The notes beneath the pieces are model-generated. The model searched no databases. It was not told the DNA's origin and saw only the letters and a program-made list of their open reading frames with translations. Positions 33,324 to 45,633 of a DNA stretch of 64,000 nucleotides are shown here, piece by piece. The position numbers and the translations under genes are program-made. How positions within the stretch are numbered: the stretch's first letter is position 1; each line of letters begins with the position of its first letter. This stretch comes from Limosilactobacillus portuensis (GTDB lineage Bacteria; Bacillota; Bacilli; Lactobacillales; Lactobacillaceae): the NCBI RefSeq assembly GCF_014838735.1, contig NZ_JABUXQ010000001.1, positions 62,001 through 126,000 of the forward strand. The letters are read 5' to 3'.

Positions 33324-35054
33324 ATGACTTTAAAAATGACAGGAACAGCGGCTAGTAATGGTATCGGAATTGCACCAGCATACATTGTAGATAAACCTGA
33401 TCTGAGTTTTGAAAAGCGACGGATTAGTGATCCGTTTGCAGAAATTCAGCGTTTTAAAAACGCCTTGCTTGCGATTAGTAATGATCTTAGGGCGATAAAA
33501 AAAGCAGCTACAAAAAAGTTATCAAAAGATGAGCTCGCGATTTTTGATGTTCATATTGAAATCTTAGATGATCCAGAAATGTTTAATCAGGTTGTTACCC
33601 GGATTCGTAGTCAACGGATTAACGCGGAAACAGCTTTTGAAGAAGTAATCACGCGGGTTATTCACGAATTTGAATCAATGACGGGAAATAAGTACATGCA
33701 GGAACGGGCAACGGACTTTGCTAGTATTCGGGATCAGGTATTGGCAAAACTTGAAGGAAAACAGCTTCCTAACCTGCAAACGCTTGATCATCCGGTAATC
33801 GTGGTTGCCCATATGATTGGACCATCGGATACTTCCCAAATGAATGCTAAGTATGTTAAGGGAATTGTCACTGAGGTTGGTGGTCGAACAAGTCATGCTG
33901 CAATAATGGCTCGTTCATTGCAAATCCCGGCAATTGTGGGTTGCAAAAAGATTGCTCACCAAGTAAAAAATGGTGAACGGATGATTGTTGATGGCTTTTC
34001 AGGGGCGGCAATTGTCGAACCTACTGCCCAACAGGTAGAGCATTATCAACAACTAGCAAGTCAGTATGCAGCAGAAAAACTTCAGTGGGCGAAGTTGGTT
34101 AATAGTCCTTCGGTTACGAAGGATGGTCAACAATTAACTATTTCTGCTAATATTGGTTCATCGAATGATATTCCGGCAGCCGTTAATAATGGTGCAGATG
34201 AAATTGGCCTTTTCCGGACTGAATTTCTTTACATGAAGAGTGAACACTTACCAACTGAGGAGGAGCAGTTTCGAGCATATCAGGATGCGGTTGAAAGCCT
34301 CAAGGGGAAGACGCTAGTAGTGAGAACACTGGACATTGGCGGAGATAAGCCGCTAACTTTCATGCCGCTCCCTCATGAATTAAACCCGTTTTTAGGCTAT
34401 CGTGCAATTCGGATTTCGCTGGATCGTCCATCAATGTTTCGTACTCAGTTACGGGCACTGATTCGGGCTTCACAGTTTGGTCAAATCAATATCATGTTTC
34501 CAATGATTACGACTTTAGAAGAGCTTCGGTCAGCCAAAAAGATTTACTATGAAGAACGCGAGAAACTTCGTCGAGATGATCCACGAATTGGCGAAAATAT
34601 TAAACTAGGGATCATGATTGAGGTTCCACTGGCTGCACTATATGCAGAGCGATTAGCCAAGGAGGTTGACTTCTTTAGCATTGGGACGAATGATTTAATT
34701 CAATATTGCTTTGCGGCGGATCGGGGGAATGCATCTGTTTCCTATCTCTACCAGCCGTTGAACCCACCATTTTTAAAATTAATTGATCACATTATCAAAT
34801 CAGGTCACCAGCACAACACAACGGTGGCAATGTGTGGGGAAATGGCTGGTGATCGGCTTGCTTTGCCACTTCTAATGGGGATGGGATTAGATGAGTATTC
34901 GATGAGTGCAACATCAATCTTACGGACCCGGTCAATGATGAGAAATCTCAACATTAAAGAATGTCAGCAGTTATATCATGAAGCAGTAACAAAGTGTGAA
35001 ACTGCCAATCAAGTTCACGACTTAGTTGAAAATTGGCTAAAAGCGAATAATTAA
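33324..35054 (+). CDS. ptsI: Phosphoenolpyruvate-protein phosphotransferase (PTS enzyme I)
   Basis: A 576-residue enzyme I, which moves phosphate from PEP to HPr. The N-terminal domain holds the phosphorylated His191 in GGRTSHAAIMARS; the C-terminal PEP-binding barrel has GLFRTEFLYM, RTLDIGGDKPL, SIGTNDLIQY and the catalytic Cys in AMCGEMAGD. All key residues are intact. Usually ptsI follows ptsH (HPr) directly; here the upstream neighbour is upp and no HPr-like ORF is seen between them. The gene has its own promoter and terminator. AGAGGG is 13 bases before the ATG; a second ATG at 33336 is possible. Confidence 0.95.
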   Translation: MTLKMTGTAASNGIGIAPAYIVDKPDLSFEKRRISDPFAEIQRFKNALLAISNDLRAIKKAATKKLSKDELAIFDVHIEILDDPEMFNQVVTRIRSQRINAETAFEEVITRVIHEFESMTGNKYMQERATDFASIRDQVLAKLEGKQLPNLQTLDHPVIVVAHMIGPSDTSQMNAKYVKGIVTEVGGRTSHAAIMARSLQIPAIVGCKKIAHQVKNGERMIVDGFSGAAIVEPTAQQVEHYQQLASQYAAEKLQWAKLVNSPSVTKDGQQLTISANIGSSNDIPAAVNNGADEIGLFRTEFLYMKSEHLPTEEEQFRAYQDAVESLKGKTLVVRTLDIGGDKPLTFMPLPHELNPFLGYRAIRISLDRPSMFRTQLRALIRASQFGQINIMFPMITTLEELRSAKKIYYEEREKLRRDDPRIGENIKLGIMIEVPLAALYAERLAKEVDFFSIGTNDLIQYCFAADRGNASVSYLYQPLNPPFLKLIDHIIKSGHQHNTTVAMCGEMAGDRLALPLLMGMGLDEYSMSATSILRTRSMMRNLNIKECQQLYHEAVTKCETANQVHDLVENWLKANN

Positions 35055-35059
35055 TAGTG

Positions 35060-35102
35060 AAGAGCTTACGATAAAGATAAGATTTTTATCAGCTCTTTTT
35101 TT
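35060..35102 (+). terminator. Terminator of ptsI
   Basis: AAGAGCT (35060-35066) pairs with AGCTCTT (35091-35097), with an inner GATAAA/TTTATC pairing, followed by T. Confidence 0.82.
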
Positions 35103-35156
35103 GTTTTAAATGAATAGTAAAATATTGGGTGATTGTAAAAAAGGGAAGTGAAAATC

Positions 35157-36266
35157 GTGACAATTCAGTGGTCACGCCAGAGAACATACTTATTAATTGG
35201 GATGATTATTTGCGGAATTGTAGCAATGCTTTTTGTTACTCATAACCAGCGCCTTTATCGGCAACCAATTGCTCGGGTTGTGCAAGTAACTAATGAAAAG
35301 CCTCAACGAACTGAAGACCAGTTTAAAAACGTTGATCACCAGACTAATCAGGAGCTTACAACAATCCTGATGAACGGAAAAAGACGTGGGGATAAAGTTA
35401 AGGTTCAAAACACATTTAGTGATTCGCAACCAATGGATCAGCAGTATAAGGTAGGTGATCAGTTATTTCTTTCTCAATTAAAAACCAACCATGGGAAATT
35501 ATCAGCTAATCCAGCAGGGCCAAAGCGAGACACAGTGATTGTCTTTTTAAGCTGGCTTGTTATTACAGTTTTACTGCTAACAATGGGGAGAGCAGGGACG
35601 TTTGCACTTATTAGTGTAGTAATTAATACTATTTTATTCTTGCTGGCGGTTTCACTAGACCTTCATAACCAGGGGAACCATGTCCTGCTGATTTTTTCAA
35701 CGTTAGCTTTAATTTTTACCGTTATTAGTCTTTTACTTGTTCTTGGGCCGACTAAAAAAATGCTCGCCACATTAGGCGCAACGGTTATTGGAACAGCAGT
35801 GGCAATTTTAATTGGAGTTCTGGTCCTTCACCTTACCCATAATCGAGGGGTTTATTATGAATCTATGCAGTATTTGACTCAAGTACCGCGACCGTTATTC
35901 ATTGCGGAAATTTTACTGGGGTCATTAGGTGCGGTTATGGATGAATCAAGTGATATTGTAGCAACGCTATTTGAATTGAAACGAATTGATCCAACTGTCA
36001 CACGGCTACAGTTGTTTATGTCTGGGAGGAGTATCGGTAAATCGATCATGGGGCCGTTAGTAAATGTCCTTTTTTTGATCTTTATGGCAGATACCTTTAC
36101 AAACAGCTTACTTTACCTAAAAAATGGTAATTCATGGGGGTATACATTTAGCATGAACATGAGCTTGGGGATGGTGCAAAGTTTAATTAGCGGAATTGGA
36201 ATTGTGCTAGCAGTTCCGGTAGTTAGTCTCCTTGGTGCATTACTATTAGGAAGGAGGAACCGATAA
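35157..36266 (+). CDS. YibE/F-family membrane protein (first of a pair)
   Basis: A 369-residue membrane protein: one N-terminal helix (about 12-28), an extracytoplasmic region of about 110 residues (VVQVTNEKPQRTEDQ...), then about seven helices with LLGSLGAVMDESSDIVA, SGRSIGKSIMGPLVNVL, landmarks of the YibE/F family. The function of the family is not established; it is widespread in Firmicutes, usually as a two-gene pair. GTG 35157 is preferred since AAGGGA is ten bases upstream; GTG 35148 would be too close. The stop overlaps the next start by one base. Confidence 0.82.
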   Translation: MTIQWSRQRTYLLIGMIICGIVAMLFVTHNQRLYRQPIARVVQVTNEKPQRTEDQFKNVDHQTNQELTTILMNGKRRGDKVKVQNTFSDSQPMDQQYKVGDQLFLSQLKTNHGKLSANPAGPKRDTVIVFLSWLVITVLLLTMGRAGTFALISVVINTILFLLAVSLDLHNQGNHVLLIFSTLALIFTVISLLLVLGPTKKMLATLGATVIGTAVAILIGVLVLHLTHNRGVYYESMQYLTQVPRPLFIAEILLGSLGAVMDESSDIVATLFELKRIDPTVTRLQLFMSGRSIGKSIMGPLVNVLFLIFMADTFTNSLLYLKNGNSWGYTFSMNMSLGMVQSLISGIGIVLAVPVVSLLGALLLGRRNR

Positions 36267-37039
36267 TGAGCGCGATTTATGCATTAGGAATAGTATTACT
36301 ATGTTTGATGATTCTTGTTGGCGGTAAGCAAGGATGGCGATCCTTTCTTAGTTTATTATTGAATTTTGGCTTTTTGTTTTTCGCCATTGTCCTGATTGAA
36401 TTTCATGTTCCGCCAATGTTTGTTGTTGCGACTACCGGAATTACGATTTTAGCAATCACAATTTTTATGGGGGAAGATGACCTACGAACAACAGTGACGG
36501 CTTTTTATGCTTCATTGATTGTTTTAGCAATTCTGATTTTACTTATTCTGTTTGTCAGCCATTGGGCAATGGTTCAAGGATTTGGTACTGAGGATAGTGA
36601 TGACCTTGAGGGAATGTCGATCCTAATTGGAATTAGTTATTTAAAGGTTTCGGTTACCGCAATTGTTATTAGTACATTAGGAGCCATTGCTGAAGCAGCA
36701 ATGGCAATATCCGCAGGGTTAACGGAAATCCTGGAAACTCATCCTCAAATCAGCAATTCCCGATTAGTTGAGGGGGGAATGGAAATTGGTCGGCAGATTA
36801 TCGGAACTACTCTGAATACTTTATTTTTCGGCTTCTTTGGTGGTTTCCTTTCTCTCTTTATTTGGTTTGCCGGATTACACTATTCATTTGGAATGATTTT
36901 CAACAATAAGATTTTTGTTGCTGAGCTAATTGAAATTTTGATTTCATTTCTCGGTGTCCTCCTGACTGTTCCAATTACTTCATTAGTAATGGTTAAACGA
37001 CGAAATCGGGTCATTGACAAACCAGTAGAAACGAAGTAA
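36266..37039 (+). CDS. YibE/F-family membrane protein (second of a pair)
   Basis: A 257-residue protein with about seven helices. STLGAIAEAAMAISAGLTEI and the later GGMEIGRQIIGTTLNTLFFGFFGG match, in order, the conserved segments of its upstream partner (GSLGAVMDESSDI and SGRSIGKSIMGPLVNVL), so the two are related and probably form one complex. ATG overlaps the preceding stop (TAATG). The substrate is unknown. It ends 20 bases before the PyrR leader of uraA. Confidence 0.82.
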   Translation: MSAIYALGIVLLCLMILVGGKQGWRSFLSLLLNFGFLFFAIVLIEFHVPPMFVVATTGITILAITIFMGEDDLRTTVTAFYASLIVLAILILLILFVSHWAMVQGFGTEDSDDLEGMSILIGISYLKVSVTAIVISTLGAIAEAAMAISAGLTEILETHPQISNSRLVEGGMEIGRQIIGTTLNTLFFGFFGGFLSLFIWFAGLHYSFGMIFNNKIFVAELIEILISFLGVLLTVPITSLVMVKRRNRVIDKPVETK

Positions 37040-37058
37040 GATACACTTTGAAATTAAA

Positions 37059-37174
37059 ACCTTTAAACGAGGTCCTGTGAGGCCTCAAAGGTGCGGTGAA
37101 ATGACACTACATGCTTGTAGGAGAATATTTACTAAAGCAGCTTTGAGGCCTCACTCAAAGCTGCTTTATTTTTT
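37059..37174 (+). promoter_or_regulatory. PyrR-dependent transcription attenuator in the uraA leader
   Basis: Three RNA structures can be read. The PyrR-binding hairpin (37059-37092) has stem ACCTTT/AAAGGT and the conserved GGTCCTGTGAGGCC core. The terminator (37134-37174) is AAAGCAGCTTTGAG pairing with CTCAAAGCTGCTTT followed by T. The antiterminator is GTGAGGCCTCAAAG (37077-37090), exactly complementary over 14 bases to CTTTGAGGCCTCAC (37141-37154), the 5' arm and loop of the terminator. PyrR with UMP would hold the first hairpin, release the terminator and shut off uraA; this is the known mechanism of Bacillus pyr leaders. Confidence 0.9.
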
Positions 37175-37190
37175 AGGGAGGGAAATATTC

Positions 37191-38492
37191 ATGGCTCATC
37201 GTGACGATGTCGTGTTAGACGTTAATGAAAAGCCAAAAACAGGTCAATGGATTGGACTTTCACTCCAACACATGTTTTCCATGTTTGGTTCTACTGTTCT
37301 GGTACCAATTCTTGTTGGGTTGAATCCAGGGATTGCACTTTTTAGTTCCGGTGTTGGTACGTTAATGTACCTGTTAATTACAAAACATAAGATCCCAGCA
37401 TATATGGGTTCAAGTTTCTCGTTTGTTGTCCCCATGATGGCATTAATGAAGTCAACTGGTTATCCGGGGATTGCACAGGGGACAATTGCCGTTGGGTGTG
37501 TTTACCTGATTGTTTCAGTAGTTGTTAGTTTAATTGGCTCGGATTGGATTGATAAGATCTTGCCACCAATTATCGTTGGCCCTGTGGTTGTTGTTATTGG
37601 ACTTTCATTGGCTAGCACAGCGGCCAAGGATGCCACCATTAATTCAGTAACGGGAAAGTATGATCTTAAATTCTTTGCAGTTGCAATGATCACGATGCTA
37701 CTGACAATTGCTTTTAATATGTACTTTAAAGGGTTCATGGGACTGATCCCAATTTTGATGGGGATTGTTTTTGGCTACATTGTTGCTTGCTTATTTGGGA
37801 TCGTTGATTTTACACCGGTAGAGAAAGCTCACTGGTTTAGTCTACCTGCGTTCCAAATTCCGTTTATTAACTACCACCCACAATTTTACTGGGGAGCAAT
37901 TTTAAGTATGGCACCGATCGCCTTTGTAACGATGACTGAACACTTAGGTCATATTATGGTATTAAACGAATTGACCGAGCGAAATTTCTTTAAGGATCCG
38001 GGATTAAACCACACCTTAGCAGGGGATGGGACCGCATCAATTATCGCTGGATTCGTTGGTGGCCCTCCAGTTACTAGTTACGGTGAAAATATTGGTGTTA
38101 TTGCTATTACTAAGGTTCAATCTGTCTATGTTATTGCTGGTGCTGCAGCGTTTGCAATCTTCTTTAGTTTTATTGGCAAGTTAAGTGCGTTAATTGAAAC
38201 AATTCCAATGCCAGTTATTGGTGGGATTTCTTTCCTTCTTTTTGGGGTGATCGCATCTAGTGGTTTACGAGTAATGATTGAAGACCAGATTGACTTTAAT
38301 AAAAAGCGGAACCTAATGATCGCTTCAGCAATTTTGGTTATCGGAATTGGGAATGCCTACTTGAAATTAGGACAATACCAGTTCTCTGGATTAGCAGTTG
38401 CGGCTGTTTTGGGAATTGCATTAAACCTCATTCTTCCACAAGAAGCGCGGAGTGAAAAAGAAATTTCTGAAAAAGTCAACAAAGTTAAATAG
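37191..38492 (+). CDS. uraA: Uracil permease (NCS2 family)
   Basis: A 433-residue, twelve-to-fourteen-helix permease of the nucleobase/cation symporter-2 family. SLQHMFSMFGSTVLVPIL at the start, the TMTEHLGHI motif with the uracil-binding Glu, and GGPPVTSYGENIGVIA are specific for UraA/PyrP-type uracil transporters. AGGGAGGG before ATG 37191; upstream in-frame codons fall inside the attenuator and are not coding. Regulation by PyrR is shown by the leader. It imports uracil for upp. A terminator follows. Confidence 0.95.
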   Translation: MAHRDDVVLDVNEKPKTGQWIGLSLQHMFSMFGSTVLVPILVGLNPGIALFSSGVGTLMYLLITKHKIPAYMGSSFSFVVPMMALMKSTGYPGIAQGTIAVGCVYLIVSVVVSLIGSDWIDKILPPIIVGPVVVVIGLSLASTAAKDATINSVTGKYDLKFFAVAMITMLLTIAFNMYFKGFMGLIPILMGIVFGYIVACLFGIVDFTPVEKAHWFSLPAFQIPFINYHPQFYWGAILSMAPIAFVTMTEHLGHIMVLNELTERNFFKDPGLNHTLAGDGTASIIAGFVGGPPVTSYGENIGVIAITKVQSVYVIAGAAAFAIFFSFIGKLSALIETIPMPVIGGISFLLFGVIASSGLRVMIEDQIDFNKKRNLMIASAILVIGIGNAYLKLGQYQFSGLAVAAVLGIALNLILPQEARSEKEISEKVNKVK

Positions 38493-38498
38493 TTCAGG

Positions 38499-38528
38499 AA
38501 AAGAAGCTCACGTTAAGCTTCTTTTTTT
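38499..38528 (+). terminator. Terminator of uraA
   Basis: AAAAGAAGCT pairs with AAGCTTCTTT around CACGTT, followed by T. The 230 bases from here to atpB hold an AT-rich region with the inverted repeat CGTATA/TATACG (38673-38703), presumably the atp promoter region; no clear -35/-10 pair could be fixed. Confidence 0.85.
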
Positions 38529-38758
38529 ATTAAAAGATGATTAAAGGATCACAAGAAGAAATGAATTATTAAATAGAAAATCTAATTAGAACAGTCTTTG
38601 TTAACGGTTTATTTCTTAAAAAAACAAGAAATCTTTTTGAATGTTGCTTCAAATGATGATATATTAATACTCGTATATTGGGCTAGTTCGTATTAGTATA
38701 CGACGTTCATCCAATTTACAGCCAAATTATTGTTATTAAGGAAAGAGGTGAAATATGA

Positions 38759-39714
<956 letters not shown>

Positions 39715-39763
39715 TTATTTTGATTAATAATTTTTATTTTAGAGAACAAGGAGGTGTCAATAG

Positions 39764-40282
39764 ATGTTTGTGAACAGTGTTTTAGCTGAATCTAATAGCT
39801 TATACGTTGGTGATTTGGTATTCTACATCGTTACCTTCATTATCCTGATGTTACTTATCAAGCACTTTGCTTGGAAGCCAGTTACGGATATGATGAAAAA
39901 GCGTGCAGATAAGATTGCTAGTGATATTGACAATGCTGCTAAATCACGTGAGAACGCTGAAAAGATGGCTGCTAAACGACAAGCTGAGTTACAAAACTCT
40001 CACCAAGAAGCTGCTGACATTGTTAATAATGCCAAGAAGTCTGGTGAAGCCCAACGTGCTCAAATTGTTGAAGCTGCACAAAATGACGCTCAAGCACTTA
40101 AGCAACGCGCACAAGAAGATGCTAAGCAGGCTCGTCGTGATGCGTTGAATGGTGCAAAGGATGACGTTGCAAACTTATCTATTGAGATTGCTTCCAAACT
40201 CATCCACAAAGAATTAAATGCGGACGACCAAAAAGAATTGATTGATTCGTATATTGAAGGGTTGGTAGATCATGAGTCTTGA
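39764..40282 (+). CDS. atpF: F1Fo ATP synthase subunit b
   Basis: A 172-residue peripheral stalk subunit: one N-terminal transmembrane helix (about 15-34), then a long alanine- and charge-rich coiled coil ([23 protein letters not shown] onwards). AAGGAGGTG precedes the ATG. It overlaps atpH by 11 bases. Confidence 0.96.
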   Translation: MFVNSVLAESNSLYVGDLVFYIVTFIILMLLIKHFAWKPVTDMMKKRADKIASDIDNAAKSRENAEKMAAKRQAELQNSHQEAADIVNNAKKSGEAQRAQIVEAAQNDAQALKQRAQEDAKQARRDALNGAKDDVANLSIEIASKLIHKELNADDQKELIDSYIEGLVDHES

Positions 40283-40814
40283 TAAGCAAACAGTTGCAAA
40301 TCGTTATGCGAAAGCACTGTTCGAGTTGGTCGATGAAGACAATACACTCGATCAAACTTATCAAGAATTGACTGCTCTACGTCAAGTCTTTGAGGACAAC
40401 GCTGCACTGGCTTCTGTTTTATCAGGAGTTCAATTATCACTCAGTGAAAAGAAGTCCCTTATTGATGATTTGAAGAAGGTTTTTTCTCAACCAGTTTCAA
40501 ATTTAATTCAAATGACTTTTGATTATGGCCGGATTAACGATCTAGTTGCAATCATTGATGAGTTTGAGCGACGGTATGACGCTAAGATGAAACGTGTTCA
40601 TGCCGACGTTGTTACAGCGATCCAACTTGATAAACAACAACGTGATCAACTTAAGGCTAACTTAGCCCAACGATTTGGAGCTAAGGAGGTTGTTCTTCAT
40701 GAACAAGTTGATCCCGAAATTTTGGGCGGGGTTATCGTTCATCTTAATAATAAGACATTGGATGGTAGCTTAAGTTCAAAGATTAAGCAGATTCGTCGTT
40801 TACTAGTTAGATAA
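40272..40814 (+). CDS. atpH: F1 ATP synthase subunit delta
   Basis: A 180-residue subunit linking F1 to the peripheral stalk. An N-terminal helical bundle ([13 protein letters not shown]) and the C-terminal [20 protein letters not shown] (split motif: GGxxVxxxNKxLDGS) mark the OSCP/delta family. ATG lies within the end of atpF. Confidence 0.95.
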   Translation: MSLDKQTVANRYAKALFELVDEDNTLDQTYQELTALRQVFEDNAALASVLSGVQLSLSEKKSLIDDLKKVFSQPVSNLIQMTFDYGRINDLVAIIDEFERRYDAKMKRVHADVVTAIQLDKQQRDQLKANLAQRFGAKEVVLHEQVDPEILGGVIVHLNNKTLDGSLSSKIKQIRRLLVR

Positions 40815-42380
<1,566 letters not shown>

Positions 42381-42411
42381 TAATGACTAGTCGAAAGGAC
42401 GGTGAGATTTA

Positions 42412-43338
42412 GTGCCAGCTTCACTTGCTGCTGTTAAGCATAAGATTGAATCCACAAAAAGCACGCGCCAGATTACTGCTGCCATGCAAATGGTTTCAAC
42501 TGCAAAATTGAATCAAATTCAACACCATACTCAGTCATATGAAGTATATGCTGAGAAGGTTAAGAAGATGTTGTCCGATCTGGTTAAATCTCACAACGCA
42601 TCTGCAGCTAGCGCCAGTCATGACGCTTACGCTGCGTTGTTTGAGAAGCGTCCAGTTAAAAAGACTGGAATTTTAGTTATTACATCTGATCGTGGCTTGG
42701 TTGGTAGTTACAATAACAATATTATCAAGCAAACTTTACAATTAATGAAGGACAAGAATCTAACTGCTGAAAACACAGTATTCTTAACTGTTGGTAAGAC
42801 CGGGACTGAATTTTTTAAGAAACGTGGGATGAACGTCGTCTACGAGTATTCAGGAATTAGCGATGTGCCGACATTCCGTGAAGTCCATCAAATTGTAAAG
42901 ACTGCTGTTCAGATGTATGACGATGCCGTATTCGATGAAATGTATTTGGCATACAGCCATTACGTTAATCGAATTACGTCCCGAGTACGGGTTCATGATG
43001 TATTACCAATTACTGCTGAATCATTGATGGAGGATGAGGAAGAATCCGCAGAATCCGTTCAAGATGAATCACCAATTACTGCTGAATACGAATTTGAACC
43101 TTCGGATACGGAAATTATTGCTGGACTTGTTTCACAATATGCGGAAAGCTTATTGTATGGAGCCATCCTTGATGCAAAGACGTCAGAACACTCATCAAGT
43201 GCGAACGCAATGCGGTCTGCTACTGATAATGCAGATGACATCATTTCATCATTGGAACTGCAATATAACCGTGCTCGTCAAGCTGCTATTACCACCGAAA
43301 TCACTGAAATTACCGGTGGTATGACGGCACAAGAATAA
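42412..43338 (+). CDS. atpG: F1 ATP synthase subunit gamma
   Basis: A 308-residue central shaft. N-terminal helix KHKIESTKSTRQITAAMQMVSTAKL and C-terminal LELQYNRARQAAITTEITEI form the coiled coil; ITSDRGLVGSYN is the conserved core. An acidic insertion (MEDEEESAESVQDE) around residues 205-220 is typical of lactic acid bacteria. GTG start at 42412 behind GGACGGTGAG. Confidence 0.96.
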   Translation: MPASLAAVKHKIESTKSTRQITAAMQMVSTAKLNQIQHHTQSYEVYAEKVKKMLSDLVKSHNASAASASHDAYAALFEKRPVKKTGILVITSDRGLVGSYNNNIIKQTLQLMKDKNLTAENTVFLTVGKTGTEFFKKRGMNVVYEYSGISDVPTFREVHQIVKTAVQMYDDAVFDEMYLAYSHYVNRITSRVRVHDVLPITAESLMEDEEESAESVQDESPITAEYEFEPSDTEIIAGLVSQYAESLLYGAILDAKTSEHSSSANAMRSATDNADDIISSLELQYNRARQAAITTEITEITGGMTAQE

Positions 43339-43349
43339 AATTTAACTGA

Positions 43350-44786
<1,437 letters not shown>

Positions 44787-44797
44787 GAGGGATAATT

Positions 44798-45226
44798 ATG
44801 GCTGATACTAAGTTTAAAGTCACCATTATCACTCCTGATGGTACGGTTTATGATAATGATAATGCCACGATGGTTATTATGAACACTTCCGGTGGTCAAA
44901 TGGGGATCATGGCTAAACACGTACCTGTATTAGCATCATTAACAATTAGTGAGTTACGAATTAAGCATGATCAGGGTACTGATGAAATTGCTGCTGTTAA
45001 CGGTGGAATCATGCAATTTGATGGTGAAACTGCCTTAATTACCGCAGATAGTGCTGAAATGCCCGAAAAGATCGACGTTGCTCGTGCTGAAGAAGCTAAG
45101 CAACGTGCTGAAGAAGCAATTAGGAAAGCGAAGGAAGCGCACCGACAAAATGACCTTGCTCGTGCTGAGGTTCATTTAAAGCGTGCTGTTAACCGTCTTA
45201 AAGTTTCTAAGTTTAAGCAAAAGTAA
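44798..45226 (+). CDS. atpC: F1 ATP synthase subunit epsilon
   Basis: A 142-residue regulatory subunit: N-terminal beta sandwich (VTIITPDGTVYDND...GGIMQFDGETALITADSAE) and two C-terminal helices (EEAKQRAEEAIRKA...) that can brake rotation. It is the last gene of the operon, 11 bases after atpD, ahead of a strong terminator. Confidence 0.95.
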   Translation: MADTKFKVTIITPDGTVYDNDNATMVIMNTSGGQMGIMAKHVPVLASLTISELRIKHDQGTDEIAAVNGGIMQFDGETALITADSAEMPEKIDVARAEEAKQRAEEAIRKAKEAHRQNDLARAEVHLKRAVNRLKVSKFKQK

Positions 45227-45245
45227 CCCCACTTTTTAACGATAT

Positions 45246-45291
45246 AAAAGGATATTTAATGAGTAAAATGCTTGTTAAATATCCTTTTTTG
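45246..45291 (+). terminator. Terminator of the atp operon
   Basis: AAAAGGATATTTAA pairs with TTAAATATCCTTTT, followed by T. Confidence 0.9.
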
Positions 45292-45383
45292 ATTATTAAC
45301 TTAGTCTAAAGGTTGTTAATGATGACTGATCACTCATTAGTTGGTATGATAAAATTGTAGTTGGTTTTAAAGAGGGTGAAAAG

Positions 45384-45614
45384 GTGCAGATAACAGGAAT
45401 TAAAGCCTTAGTAGAAATAGTTATCCAACTCGGAATGATCTGGCTAACCTTTACCGCGATTCAGGGCTTTCGGCTTGAACGTCTTTTTCGTCGTCCCCCG
45501 AAAACGTTACCGTTAGCAATTGTCTTATTTTCTACAGCGATCGGTTACTTATGCGCCAGTTTTTTCATCGGGTTCATTAATGCAGTTAGCCAACTACCCG
45601 GTTTATTGCGTTGA
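45384..45614 (+). CDS. DUF1146 (YwzB-like) small membrane protein
   Basis: A 76-residue protein with two hydrophobic helices (about 9-27 and 42-65) flanking a basic loop (RLERLFRRPPK). Size, topology and place between atpC and murA match the YwzB/DUF1146 family of Firmicutes, whose function is unknown. GTG start behind AGAGGG. It lies 19 bases before murA and is probably cotranscribed with it. Confidence 0.8.
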   Translation: MQITGIKALVEIVIQLGMIWLTFTAIQGFRLERLFRRPPKTLPLAIVLFSTAIGYLCASFFIGFINAVSQLPGLLR

Positions 45615-45633
45615 CTTAATAAGGAGTTAAATT

